Below are positions 31,701 to 42,203 of a DNA stretch of 64,000 nucleotides, piece after piece; the first letter of the stretch is position 1, and each line of letters begins with the position of its first letter. Under the pieces are notes generated by a model. That model did no database searches. It worked only from the letters and a program-made list of their open reading frames with translations, and was not told where the DNA came from. The DNA is from Amyelois transitella (Eukaryota > Arthropoda > Insecta > Lepidoptera > Pyralidae), in assembly GCF_032362555.1 (NCBI RefSeq), contig NC_083512.1, positions 9,722,001 through 9,786,000 of the forward strand, read 5' to 3'. Both the position numbers and the translations under genes were made by a program.

Positions 31701-34700
31701 TGTCTGCTTTTGTGTCCACTTCGTAATAGTTATTGATGTGAATAAGATGTGCCGTGTGGTTCCCGGCACTAATAGAAAAATGAATAGGGCCACTCCATCT
31801 TTTTCCCATGAATGTCGTAAAAGGCGACTAAGGGATAGGCTTATAAACTTGGGATTCTTCTTTTAGGCGATGGGCTAGCAACCTATCACTATTTGAGTCT
31901 CAATTCTATCTTAAAGCCAAAAAGCTGAACGTGGCCTATCAGTCTTTTCAAGACTGTTGGCTCTGTCTACCCCGCAAGGGATATAGACGTGATTATGTAT
32001 TATGTATGAATAAGATTAGTATGTATGTATGAATATGATTATTAATTTTATAACTTCGACTACTACTTATACTACATATGTCGGTTCCAATTTTCTCCAT
32101 TTTGACAACGGCCTAAACACTGAGGCCTTCAAGATTGTTGGCTCTATCTACCTCGCAAGGGATATAGACGTGATTATATGTATGTATGAATGTTCTAAAA
32201 AGAAACACACCTGAACGTGTAAAAAATGAATGAATCCATGATGTGTCACTGTAAACAGCTATAGACCACCAAATATTTTGAAATTTTCCACTGAAACTAA
32301 AGATTTTATTCGGAACATAAATGAAGTCACATAGTATAATTGTGAACACCTTTTCAGTATAAACTTAAAAGGTGTTCACAATTTTAATACATGATAAACT
32401 TATAGACAAAAAGCCAATAGCTGAACGTGGTCTTTAAGTCTTTTAAGACTGCTCTATCTACCCCGTGTGGGATTAAGACGTGATTATATGTGCCCGCAGA
32501 GTGTACTTTATGGTCATATATGTCTTCTTAAACTAATAAAGAGCGAAATTAAACGATTCATAATTTTTCAGCTGACAAAATAGTGTACCCGGGACCTACA
32601 GTAAACAGCAGACAAGGCTATGAACCTCCTATTGTACCAGAGAGCTGCAAGAACCTCACTTATTGCTTTGAGCCGCCCTCTAATTATCCCCAGGAAAGGT
32701 ACAACAAGATGTTTGAAGGAAAGGCAAGTATTTAAACCTACAAACATACATATTCAAAATAAAAAAAAAAAAAATTTAAAAATTTCTTTATTTTCTCTAC
32801 AATCTTATAGTTAGTGTATAAACAAACCAATCACAGGTAAGGAATATAACAAAAGATTGCGAGAGACTGGTGTCTGAACTAAGCAGAGCCTGTATCTCAG
32901 TTCACCAGCCAATATGGTCACGTCTATTTCCCTTGCGGGTAGACAGAGCCAACAGTCTTGAAAAGACTGAATGGCCACGTTCAGCTATTTGGCTTAATGA
33001 TATAATTGAGATTCAAATAGTGACAGGTTGCTAACCCATCGCTTAAAAAAGAATCCCACGTTTGTAAGGCTATCCCTTAGTCGCCTCTGGTAGTCGGAAA
33101 GAGATGGAGTGGTCCTATTATTTTTTGTATTGCTGCCGGGAACCACACGGCACCTTAAACCTGTTAATATATTTTTGTATACACAAAAAATGTGGAGAAA
33201 ATTGTTAGTTAGTGCAACACAAAATAGCTGTGGAGAAAATTCTTAGTGTGCTTATTGATTCTATTCCTGTGGAGATTGTAAAAGTCGGTCAAGGGGGGAG
33301 TTCGTTTGGGATTATTCTTGAGGGCTAGGCATCTCTCAATGGATTTTAATTCCAGATAATTTTGACTTTAGAATCGTACGTAATTATTAGCTCGGTATGG
33401 AAAGGAGAAAGAGTTTATTCTCTTCTAAGATCGATAGATAAAACTCTTTATTGCACTATAACCAGGGGTGTATTTACCCTAGGGCCAGAAGGGCTATAGC
33501 CCGGGGCGGCAGGCCGCGAGGGGCGGCCCAGGGCTAGGGCTTTGGTTTGGAAGTTTGAAAAAATAAAAAAAATATTTTCAGACTTAAGCCTAGAACGCCC
33601 CTGAGCCACAATTTTACAAGGACGGGACTATTTCAAAGTGAATACTTTTTTGCCAATATGCGACCAATTGTTGGGCGAGTTAAGGAGGCGTAAAACATCC
33701 TATGACGCTGTAACCGCAAAATTTGCATTTCTATCCAATTTAAGTACACTATCTGAGGCGGAAATTAAATTGAACGCATTATCACTCCAAAAGTCTTATC
33801 CTACTGATCTTGCGGATGATTTAAAGGATGAATGCATACTACTCTGTCAAGAAAGTAGCAGGAAAAGATCAATAATACACAAACTGTTTGTTATTCATCC
33901 AAATTTATTTTATCACCTTCAAAATATTCTCCTTTAGAAACCATACACTTACGCCAACGAATAATCCAATCATCAAAACATTTTTTAAACGCTGTTTCCG
34001 GAATTGAGGTCAGTTCTCGCCGCGAATTCTCTTTTATGTCTTCTACCGATTGAAAACGGGTGCCACGAAGTGGTAATTTGAGTTTAGGAAAAAGAAAAAA
34101 GTCGGCTGGAGCCATATCTGGTGAATATGGTGGTTGCTCGATGGTATTTGTTGAGTGTTTGGTTAAAAATTCGTTCACAATGATGGCCTTGTGCGAAGGT
34201 GCATTATCATGGTGCAAAATCCAAGAATTTTCTTTCCACAAATCTGGCCTTTTTCGTCGGATTTGCTCTCTTAAACGCCGCATAACACTCAAATAATATT
34301 CCTTATTTACCGTTTGACCTTCCGGCAAGACTTCCGAGTGCACAACACCGCGATAGTCAAAGAAAACAGTCAACATGACTTTGACTTTTGAACGACTTTG
34401 GCGTGGTTTTTTCGGTTTCGGTTCAGTTGGAAGGCGCCACTCCGAAGCTTGTTGACTAGTTTGCATGTCAAACTCGTAAACCCACGTCTCGTCACCAGTA
34501 ACAATGCGTTTCATGAATGTTGGGTCGGAATTGACTCGTTCTAGCATGTCTTCAGCGACTCTCATGCGATTGAGTTTTTGAAAAAAATTCAGGTCTTTTG
34601 GGACTAGCCGAGCGGCAACATGTTTCATACCCAAATTATTAGTTAAAATGGTACGGATCGACTCGTGAGATACAGAAAGTTCGGTGGCTATCTCTCTCAA

Positions 34701-37700
34701 AGTTGAATGAGGATTTTCAGTCACTATTTCCTTCACTTTTGCGATGTTAACTTCAGTTGCAGACGTTGATGGCCTACCAGAGCGAGGCAAATCTTCCATC
34801 ACATCTCGACCGCTTTTGAACGCTTTGTACCACTCATAAGCACGAGTTTTTGATAAAGTCGATTCACCGTAAGCCTTCTGTAACATTTTCAGTGACTCCG
34901 AACACGATATTCCATTGGCAATGCAAAATTTAAGACAAACTCTTTGTTCGATGTTTTTATCCATTATGAAATTAGCAATACACACTAGATATGATATAAA
35001 TAAAAATAGCACTGTATTTAATGTAAACAACAGATGCAACTCAAACTCCGCGCCAAAATGGAAAACAGTTGTGCCAATCTAACAACAACAAAAAAAACAA
35101 AAATTTGAATTTGGAACCATAAATAAATAATCCATTCCCGATACTTTTCTGACTGAATGTACTATTAAAGAATTTTTTGCCGTCTCAGGGACAAGAAACT
35201 GAAACAAGTTTACGCGAACTAAACTTATTAATTAATAAAAAGGATCTGAAAGTGGCGTTTCCTTACATTGAAATTGCGTTGCGCATATTTCTTTGTACTG
35301 CAGTAACGAATTGTAGTGCAGAACGCTCATTTTCGTTACTCAAACGGTTAAAAAACTACTTAAGATCGCGTCTTATCGAAGAACGGCTTAATAATTTGGC
35401 AATTTTGAACATCGAAGCCGATTTAACAAATAAAATTGATTATGACGATGTAATAAACGAATTTGTCAAAAATTTTGTCCACAGAAAAAAAATGTAAAAT
35501 ATAAAATCGATAACTTTTTTTTTTGTTTTCTTTCATTCTTTGAGGGCGGAAAGCTGCAGGAGCCCGGAGCGCGCAATCTTAAAATACGCCCCTGACTATA
35601 ACAGTAAAACATACAAAACAGCACAAAGCAGATAGAGATGGCACAAAGGTGGACTTATCGCTAAAGAAATCTCTTCTAGTCAACCTAACATAATATAAAC
35701 ATAAACTAGATTGACAAAAGCACTATCAACTGAAGAATTCTCCATTAAATTTTGGCGAAAATCACGTAACTGACTGCTTTATGCTTGTTTGTACCTTAAA
35801 AAAGATCATACTCGTACTTAATTCTTTTTTGCAACTACCGGAAATCAAACCTGAGACCTAAGATTCATATCTTTGTCGGCCTCTGTGGCGCAACGGTAGT
35901 GCGCTTGTCTGTGTCACCGGAGGTTCCGGGTTCGAATCCCGGCCAGCGCATGACGAGAACTGAACTTTCTCCGATTGGCCTGGGTCTTGGATGTTTATCT
36001 ATATAAGTATTTTTTATATAATATAGTATCGTTGTGTTAGTATCTCGCAACACAAGTTTCGAACTTACTTCGAGGCTAACTCAATCTGTGTAATTTGTTG
36101 TGTATATATTTATTTATTTTTAATCTTTATCCTTATGATCTTCACGAGCTTCTACGTTTACAACACTCTTTGCTTTCCAGAAAGTAGCACCGCTTCCGTC
36201 AATAGTGGAGACGGAAGTGGTCAATCGTCTGGCTGACGATGATTACAACGATGACTGCAATGCTGAAGTTCGGGTAAGAGTCACTTAAAAATGATATTAA
36301 GGTCTTTATTGTATTTATTGTAATAGACTTTTTTTTTTAATATTTATTTATTTACTTACTTTCTTACCATTACAAACCAGAGCAGAGAATATGTGGAATT
36401 ATCACGAAAGATTTATGTTCGCGGTGTAGGCTTTTATTTTAATAAGACAAACACAAATCCTACTAATAAGATAAATGCGAAAGTTTGTGAGTATGTCAGT
36501 ATGGATGTTTGTTACTCTTTCACGCAAAAACAACTGAACCGATTACGATGAAATTTCATGGGTCTTCACCCAGAATAACATATAGGTTAATTTTTATCCC
36601 GGAGTTCCCGCGGGATTGATAGGGTTTCCATGCGGACGAAGTCGCGTATCTATACTCTATCTATATTATTATGCTAAGATAAATCTGACAATTTGAAATA
36701 GGTAACAAACATCTTAAATATTTGAAAATATTGCAAAGTTACGTAAATATGGTTCTGGGGAAACACATTGCCATTGAAATAACAATGGAACTCAAATTCG
36801 GCGAAATAATTAACATGTCATTGAATGCTTATTTGTTGTGAAAGAATATGCGTGCATTTTTCTTCCTTGAAGTTTAATTTTATAATAATTGATTTTAACT
36901 GGTGCGGTTTCCCGGCACCAATACAAAATAGAATAGGACTCCTCCTCTTAACCATGGATGTCGTAATAGGCGACTAAGGGATAGGCTTACAAACTTGGGA
37001 TTCTTTTTTAGGCGATGGGCTAGCAACCTGTCATTATTTGAATCTCAATTCTATCATTAAGCCAAATAGCTGAACGTGGCCATTCAGTCTTTTCAAGACG
37101 GTTGGCTCTGTCTACCCCGCAAGGGATATAGACGTGACCATTTGTAATTTAATGTGATGATTTTTAACTTTCGCCGTCCGAAATTAAATAAAGGTACGTT
37201 ACGTGCGCGTTTAATTGTATCCGTATTTTTTAAAAATAGTAAAATGCATCGTGAAAGTTTAAAATCAATTATTATAAAACAATACTTCAATACTAAAAGG
37301 CGCGTTACGTGCGCGTTTCATATGTATCTGTATTATTTATAAATTGTTTTTAAATATTAGCAACTAGCGACCGGTCCCGACTTCATTTGCCTCTATAGAT
37401 AGAAACCTTCCTCAAAAAACCCTCTTTTCAACATTTTAAACAATATCTTTACACAATTTTCTGAGATTAGGGCATACATACAGACAGAGAATATAAGGGA
37501 ACTTGTAGTGATGATAGTGATGAAGTGATGACGATGTAACAGCACACAGACAAATAGACTATTGACTTATCATCATTCTTTATAACTATGTACTTTCTAT
37601 TTTCTTGTTACTGTGTAAATTTCTATGCAATAAAGATATTACAAACAAAACTAACAAACATTCTTCTAGAGTTAGTCGTGGTTGCGTCCGCTTGTGACCA

Positions 37701-38523
37701 CGTTCTTGGACTGTGTGACTGACTGGAGGGAATGACAAAACTGACTGACCATTCTGTTTCAGAGCGACCGGCTGTACAGCATTAAGACTAAGGAGGGTGA
37801 CTGGCGGCACATTATCCAAGCGCCAACGGAAAACTTCCAACAAAGAGTTAGGATAGAAGTTTGCACGTGAGTGTCCCAACCCTATGAATAGGGAGAACCC
37901 TCCTTTTGTCGCAGTCGGGTAACAAAAAATAGGATAGTGATTTTTTTTGTTACGTGGAAGGAAAGGTCGGAGTGGGAAAGTTTAGACGAACGTAATAAGG
38001 ACTTCCTGGCGAAAGGTCAGAGCTGAGATATGAAGAGACTTATGAATGTGGATGAAGTGAAATAGGAAGTATGCAGAGATTTTGGCAAGTGGAAAGATGT
38101 AGTCTTTGCCTATACCTCCGGGAAAAAGGCGATGGGCTCGCCTCTAACTATATGAATCTCAATTCCATCATCAAGCCAGACAGTTGACCGTTTTATATCA
38201 GTTTTTTCAAGACTGTTGCCCTGTCTACCCCGCAAGCCAAAAGACTTGATTAAATGTATGTATAATCAAGTCTATAGGCTTGCGGGTATATTTAATGTAC
38301 GGTATATGTAACCAACAAATAATTAATGGCATTTTTTTGCATTTCCAGCGCATTAGAAACATCATGCTTCAAGGATTTCCCTAGTTTCGGTGGTATCACA
38401 ACGTTTTGCCGGCAGAAACAAGCCAAGTACGAGTTTGTGGTGGACGACGGGATGGGTGGGTCTGCGAAAATGGAAACCGAATTGCCCTCGTGTTGTGTTT
38501 GCCATTACAAAGCCCCTGTTTAA
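28775..38523 (+). CDS. Spatzle-like gene SPL-A (diverged paralogue)
   Basis: Exons found: 28775-28801 (MFTRIAIFI, start of a signal peptide), 32572-32723, 36181-36273, 37763-37866 and 38349-38523. One short exon (length 3n+1) between the first two is required by phase and was not firmly found. The 32.6-kb exon encodes DKIVYPGPT and CKNLTYCFEPPSNYPQERYN (prodomain motif, with an N-glycosylation sequon); its donor is AAG|GCAAGT. The next exon contains VVNR then LADDDYNDDC, a plausible cleavage site before the first knot cysteine; about 107 residues follow. Seven knot cysteines: DDC, EVC, TSC, TFC, and PSCCVC. A short tail ends ...YKAPV, with AATAAA at 38544-38549. Probably a small secreted ligand precursor; receptor unknown. 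The 32.7-36.2 kb intron holds the hAT/mariner nest. Confidence 0.85.
29215..29469 (-). repeat. Family A repeat, full length
   Basis: ATTCATTCATATAATCACG tail to GGTGCCGGGCACCACACGG; a GCATTCA word flanks both ends as a possible target duplication. Confidence 0.8.
29962..30027 (-). repeat. Family A repeat, 3' fragment
   Basis: Only the tail and about 45 adjacent bases (ATAATCACGTCTATATCCC...CAACAGTCTCG) remain. Confidence 0.6.
30033..30180 (-). repeat. Family C SINE, body only
   Basis: AAATATATACGGGACAAATT to CCAGGCCAATCAGA; the tRNA head is absent (5'-truncated). Confidence 0.7.
30192..30477 (-). repeat. Family D tRNA-headed SINE
   Basis: Head on the minus strand: AAGCGTCAGTGGTCGAATCG ... 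GGTTCAAATCCAGCCTCGGCC; body ends near AAAAACCTAACTC. The 5' half is well preserved. Confidence 0.7.
30599..30856 (+). repeat. Family A repeat, full length
   Basis: CTACCGTGTGGTTCCCGGCACC to GACGTGACTATATGTATGTATG. Confidence 0.85.
31061..31196 (-). repeat. Family A repeat, 5'-truncated
   Basis: CATGCATACATATAATAGCGGGG to GCCCATCGGGTG; abuts another copy. Confidence 0.65.
31199..31458 (-). repeat. Family A repeat, full length
   Basis: ACACATACAAATGGTCATG to GGTGCCAGGAAATACACGGCAC. Confidence 0.8.
31749..32006 (+). repeat. Family A repeat, complete, with 10-bp target duplication
   Basis: TGAATAAGAT at 31739-31748 and 32007-32016 flanks a 258-bp copy running from GTGCCGTGTGGTTCCCGG to TATTATGTA. 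Confidence 0.88.
32105..32190 (+). repeat. Family A repeat, 3' fragment
   Basis: TTCAAGATTGTTGGCTCTATC to GACGTGATTATATGTATGTATG. Confidence 0.65.
32338..32383. other. 17-bp inverted repeat
   Basis: AATTGTGAACACCTTTT and its exact complement flank a 12-base spacer. Confidence 0.75.
32403..32491 (+). repeat. Family A repeat, 3' fragment
   Basis: AAAAAGCCAATAGCTGAACG to AAGACGTGATTATATG; ends about 80 bp before an SPL-A exon. Confidence 0.6.
32911..33153 (-). repeat. Family A repeat, full length
   Basis: CAATATGGTCACGTCTATTTCC to GCCGGGAACCACACGGCAC. Confidence 0.8.
33638..33884 (+). pseudogene. hAT transposase remnant, upstream piece
   Basis: In frame: NTFLPICDQLLGELRRRK, then LNALSLQKSYPTDLADDLKD, typical of the region before the hAT dimerisation domain. 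The frame is broken by the mariner at about 33885. Confidence 0.6.
33885..35160 (-). mobile_element. mariner element (inserted in the hAT copy)
   Basis: The transposase ORF fills most of the element. The right end is placed at the TA at 35160-35161 (reverse reading CATTCAGTCAGAAAAGTATC). The matching left inverted repeat was not found: only a few bases separate the stop codon from hAT sequence, so the 3' end of the mariner seems truncated. Confidence 0.7.
33891..34964 (-). CDS. mariner transposase (DD34D), open reading frame
   Basis: From MDKNIEQR (the start usual for mariners; the ORF extends 25 codons further upstream) to the stop it is 357 residues without a frameshift. N-terminal helix-turn-helix region: RAYEWYKAFKSGRD, then DLPRSGRPSTS. 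Catalytic triad: TGDETWVY, HHDNAPSH, and YSPDMAPADFFLFPKLK, with exactly 34 residues between the second and third Asp (DD34D). The linker motif corresponding to WVPHEL reads LVPKDLN here. The protein would cut and paste its own element at TA sites. Because one terminal repeat appears lost, this copy is probably not mobile itself though it could act in trans if expressed. Confidence 0.93.
   Translation of the reverse strand: MDKNIEQRVCLKFCIANGISCSESLKMLQKAYGESTLSKTRAYEWYKAFKSGRDVMEDLPRSGRPSTSATEVNIAKVKEIVTENPHSTLREIATELSVSHESIRTILTNNLGMKHVAARLVPKDLNFFQKLNRMRVAEDMLERVNSDPTFMKRIVTGDETWVYEFDMQTSQQASEWRLPTEPKPKKPRQSRSKVKVMLTVFFDYRGVVHSEVLPEGQTVNKEYYLSVMRRLREQIRRKRPDLWKENSWILHHDNAPSHKAIIVNEFLTKHSTNTIEQPPYSPDMAPADFFLFPKLKLPLRGTRFQSVEDIKENSRRELTSIPETAFKKCFDDWIIRWRKCMVSKGEYFEGDKINLDE
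35162..35497 (+). pseudogene. hAT transposase C-terminal dimerisation domain remnant
   Basis: The frame reads KDLKVAFPYIEIALRIFLCT, NCSAERSFSLLKRLKNYLRS, RLIEERLNNLAILNIE, the classic hAT C-terminal dimerisation block (S-ERSFS-L...LR-RL...L--L-I). It ends at 35497. Disconnected from the rest of the transposase by internal deletion and the mariner. Confidence 0.8.
35876..36120 (+). repeat. Family C tRNA-headed SINE, full length
   Basis: CGGCCTCTGTGGCGCAACGG, then GGTTCCGGGTTCGAATCCCGG head; body to TATATATTTATTTATTTTT. Ends about 60 bp before an SPL-A exon. Confidence 0.78.
36455..36655 (-). repeat. Family F repeat
   Basis: CTACTAATAAGATAAATGCG, ACTGAACCGATTACGATGAA, and TTTCCATGCGGACGAAGTCGCG; nearly the same as 44.1 kb. 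Confidence 0.65.
36899..37146 (+). repeat. Family A repeat, full length
   Basis: ACTGGTGCGGTTTCCCGGCACC to GACGTGACCATTTGTA. Confidence 0.82.
37565..37665 (+). repeat. Family G-like tail
   Basis: TTCTATGCAATAAAGATATT, then ACAAACAAAACTAACAAAC. Confidence 0.4.
37975..38112 (+). repeat. Family B repeat, 3' part
   Basis: GGACTTCCTGGCGAAAGGTCAG to GGAAAGATGTAGTCTTTGCC. Confidence 0.7.
38124..38263 (+). repeat. Family A repeat, 5'-truncated
   Basis: Starts AAAGGCGATGGGCTCGCC, ends at TGTATGTATAAT; fused directly to the end of a family B copy, in the last SPL-A intron. Confidence 0.65.
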
Positions 38524-38782
38524 GATAATTTGATATGAATATTAATAAATTAAACGTTTTTGTGTGTATAACATTGCGTTATTTATTTTAAGTGTAGATT
38601 TACTAAATGGGTGTCGTGCGGTTTACAGCACTTTAGAATAGAACAACTAGATATCTTTACCATGGATGTGGTAAAAATCAAAAGATATGACAATTGTATT
38701 AAGTGATGTTTCAAAAGTCTCATAATAATGAACAAAAATTTTGAAATTTTAATTAAATGAATAACTAATGCTTACTAACATC

Positions 38783-38965
38783 GTGAGGAAACCTACACAT
38801 TCAATTGGAGGTACCATGATCGATCCGATACGGGTTAGGTTTACCTGATGGGAGTCGCCTCTTGAAAAATCTGACTCACCCAATCCAGAGTCCATAGTCA
38901 AAGGCATACCCCGGGCTCCTCATCATGGCGGGACTAAAGCCAGGTGGAAGAAGAGAAAAGAAGCA
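38783..38965 (+). repeat. Family D SINE, body fragment
   Basis: GTGAGGAAACCTACACATTC to GGCATACCCCGGGCTCC and AAGAAGAGAAAAGAAGCA. Confidence 0.6.
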
Positions 38966-39011
38966 ATACATAATTGTGTTAACATAAGAAGGAAAATCAA
39001 AGCTGTGTAAT

Positions 39012-39189
39012 AGTGCCGTGCGGTTCCTGGAACTAAAAGAAAAAGAATAGGTAGGACGGCTAACCCTATCAGTATTTGAATCTCAAATTAAAGCCAAACA
39101 GCTGAACGTGGCTTATCAGTACCTATTTTCAAGATTGTTTGTTTCGCCTACCCCGCTAGGGATATAGACGTGATTATATGTATGTATGT
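39012..39189 (+). repeat. Family A repeat, internally deleted
   Basis: GTGCCGTGCGGTTCCTGG cap present, the CATCTCTTTCCC to GGCGATGGG segment deleted, tail TTATATGTATGTATG. Confidence 0.75.
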
Positions 39190-39449
39190 CTAATAGTAAA
39201 ACAAGTCATGAGTCAAGCTGTCTGTTTAGATCATTAACTATTAATAAAGTCTTCCTTCATTTACATACTTGTTAGGTTACATAATTAAGATTGTGTCATT
39301 AATTATTGTATTTACATGAATAAAGAAATATGGCCATTTTTGATGGCATAATCTTTAACTGTGTTTTTTTTTCTGTTTTTCTTTTTCTTATGGTGCAATA
39401 AAGAGTCTATCTATCTATGTATCTAAAATCATTTGTCTTTGAATGATGT

Positions 39450-39645
39450 TTTTGTCTCGAAAATACTGAAAGGCCACGTTCAACTGTAGCAGGCTTTTAT
39501 CGGAATTGAGATTCAAACAGTGACAGGTTGCTAGCCCACCGCCTACTAAAGAATACCAAATATATTATATTGCCTTTCCCTTTATCGTATTTTACTACAA
39601 CATATATATTATACAGTTATAGTTTGGTCCTATTCTAAAGAAGAA
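39450..39645 (-). repeat. Family A repeat, degraded
   Basis: AAAATACTGAAAGGCCACG to TTTGGTCCTATTCTAAAG. Confidence 0.6.
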
Positions 39646-40079
39646 AGATGTACCTACAACTAATTAATCTGGCACTGTTAACGATATGGTTTGTAAATAA
39701 TTTAATGTACGTCAATCTTGTGATATGTGCTTTCAAATATCAAAATTCAGGTTTCAATTAAATTACATTAAGTACACATTATATTCAGGAACTCAAAATT
39801 GACTGATATTCTATTGATCTCGGTTTGGTGCAAAGGTTCGTCTGACAGAGAATGCAACCTAATGTAAATAAGTCCACCTGTTGTACATTTTACGTACATT
39901 AAGTGTTTTTAATAAATAAATAAATACATATTTATTTTTTATTTTTTAATAATTTAAAACTGTCATCATTATAGAAAATTAAATGTGAAATAAATAAAAT
40001 AAAAATAATAATAAGTGTAACGTAACATAAGTTAACACAGACAGACATATTTTTTTATAAGTGTAATATTTTCATATTA

Positions 40080-40148
40080 TGGAAAAATGTGGTCTCTGCC
40101 TAACCCTCCGGGAAAGAGGTGTGATTTATGTATGCATGTATGTATGTG
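40080..40148 (+). repeat. Family B repeat, 3' fragment
   Basis: GGAAAAATGTGGTCTCTGCC to GAAAGAGGTGTGATTTATG and a TATG-type tail. Confidence 0.65.
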
Positions 40149-40419
40149 AAATTATTTAATTTTTTTATGTAATAAAGGTCTTATTTTGTTTATTAAAACA
40201 TAATTACTTATTTGTAACTACATTGTACTTCATTAATTAAGTATTAATGTTGATAATGTTTCTTAGTACAATTATTATCTGATTGCAATAACGTGTTTTA
40301 TGGTTCATATGAGTAACTATAAAATGTGACATTAATAAATCATTTAATTTTATATTTTGTAATTTATTTAAAAAAAAAAATTATGTACCCAATAAAAAAA
40401 ATCCTTCGAATAGAATAGA

Positions 40420-40625
40420 ATATTGATTTATTTTCAAAATTTGATACAAGGTATCACCTATTGACGTCACATCACTTAAATCTAGTTAAAAATTATAACT
40501 ACTACAGCTTCCAAAGTGCATGTGTAGAAGAAGCGGCGGAACAAACTATACTGCAGCATTTTCATCGGACGTCAATTTACAAATATAGATCTCTTAAATC
40601 TTTATCATAGAAGAATGCACATTGT
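40420..40625 (-). repeat. Family E repeat
   Basis: Reverse of the 63.5-kb copy: TTTATTTTCAAAATTTGATAC, AAGGTATCACCTATTGACG, AACAAACTATACTGCAGCA. Confidence 0.65.
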
Positions 40626-40699
40626 TTACATTAAAATACATGAATGAATGCTGGTCTGCAGACTGTTGAGGTCAAATAAGAGAAAGGCAATAAAAAAAA

Positions 40700-40845
40700 T
40701 AGTTTTGAGGCTATTGACTAGCAACCAGTCACTATTTGAATTTAATTCCATCAAAAAGCTGACAGCTTAACATGGCATTTCAGTCTTTTCAAACTTTTGG
40801 CTCTGTAGAATGGACAGTAAGATAAACGCGTGATTGTATGTACAT
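40700..40845 (+). repeat. Family A repeat, degraded
   Basis: GAGGCTATTGACTAGCAACC to AAACGCGTGATTGTATG. Confidence 0.55.
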
Positions 40846-40863
40846 GTTCTGATTATATTTTAC

Positions 40864-41125
40864 TAGCTGTGCCCGCGACTTCGTCCGCGTAGAATAGTTA
40901 TTATGGGCATCATTGAAACCCTCGAGGATGAATTCTCCCCTTTTTTCACATTTGTCATTATTTCTTTTCTCCTTATAGTTGCAGCGTGATGTTATATAGC
41001 CTAAAGCCTTCCTCGATAAAAAGTCTATTCGACGCAAAAAGAATTTTTCAATTCGGGCCAGTAGTTCCGATGATTAGCGCGTTCAAGCAAACAAACTCTT
41101 CAGCTTTATAATATTAGTATAGATG
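40864..41125 (+). repeat. Family F repeat, compact copy
   Basis: TAGCTGTGCCCGCGACTTCG to TTATAATATTAGTATAGAT. Confidence 0.7.
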
Positions 41126-41616
41126 TACTTCAAATGTACTTACCAAAGCATAATATTCCCTCATTTGCTAATGACAAAATTAACTGTCGGTGAGTAATAT
41201 TTTTATTTTATAACCTTATTAAACACGTGTATTTACAGAATTTAACTATAAAACTCTCGACACACGGGGAAAATACCAGGACTTCCTTGGTTTGAGTCAG
41301 GTTGACTGAGTCCACTACGTCACTGAATTTGATAAAATTTTCCCATTTTGTATTTATGGAGGAATTATTATGTAAAATACAAAAAGAAAAGACTTTAGCG
41401 CCACGGTACTAAGAATACTGGTTTTTCTTTACAACTACGGGAACTCTATTTTTACCGTGATGATACCCTATATCCTTCTCCAGACTCGACTAAATTATAC
41501 CTATATACATTCAGTAGTTATCCCGTAAAAAGGTATCAAATAAACTCACTTTCTTTTTTATGTACCTATATTATTAATTGCCATTGGGATATTTATCTAT
41601 CACATATGACATTTAT

Positions 41617-41732
41617 CTATTTGAATCTCAATTCTATCATTAAGCCAAATAGCTGAACGAGGCCATTCAGTCCTTTCAAGACTGTTGGCTCTGTCTACCC
41701 CGCAAGGGATATAGACGTGACCATATGTATGT
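41617..41732 (+). repeat. Family A repeat, 3' half
   Basis: TTATCTATTTGAATCTCAATTC to GACGTGACCATATGTATG. Confidence 0.75.
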
Positions 41733-41936
41733 CAGCTGTGGGAAACAGAAAGTATCTATGAAACCTGTCTAGCAATCGGAAAGCTGTATTGAAGCTTTCC
41801 GGTACTAAAGCTCTTTTCATTTCCTTTCTTAATTAAACTAGGTATCATACTTAGATATATAAACATCATCAAGTCATTTATTAAGCTCAGATAATACACA
41901 TGCTGTGAAAATATTGGCCGGTAATCTGGTAATCTA

Positions 41937-42203
41937 TACTAATATTATAAAGCTGAAGAGTTTGTTTGTTTAAACACGCTACTCTCAGGAACTACTGGTT
42001 CGAATTGAAAAATCATTTTTGCATTGAATAGACCATTTATCGAGAAAGGCTTTAGGCTTTATAACATCACGCTGCAACTATAAGAAGCAAATATATAATG
42101 GAATATGTGAAAAAACGGGGAAAATTATTTAACTTTAAAGGGCTTTAATGATGCCCAAAACAACTATTCCACGCGGACGAAGTCGCGGGCACAGCTACTA
42201 GAA
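41937..42203 (-). repeat. Family F repeat, compact copy
   Basis: ATCTATACTAATATTATAAAG to GAAGTCGCGGGCACAGCTA, the inverse of the 40.9-kb copy about 0.8 kb away. Confidence 0.7.

Larger units (their letters stand above)
33463..35594 (+). mobile_element. hAT-family DNA transposon, internally deleted and split by a mariner
   Basis: The ends are inverted repeats CAGGGGTGTATTT / AAATACGCCCCTG, and both flanks carry the 8-bp duplication ACTATAAC (33455-33462 and 35595-35602), diagnostic of hAT insertion. The remaining coding sequence is only the C-terminal third of the transposase, so the copy is non-autonomous. Confidence 0.88.

Noticed and set aside
32489-32513. 13-bp candidate exon AGTGTACTTTATG for SPL-A
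   Set aside because: Phase fits but the donor GTCATA is very poor and the intron to the next exon would be under 60 bp.
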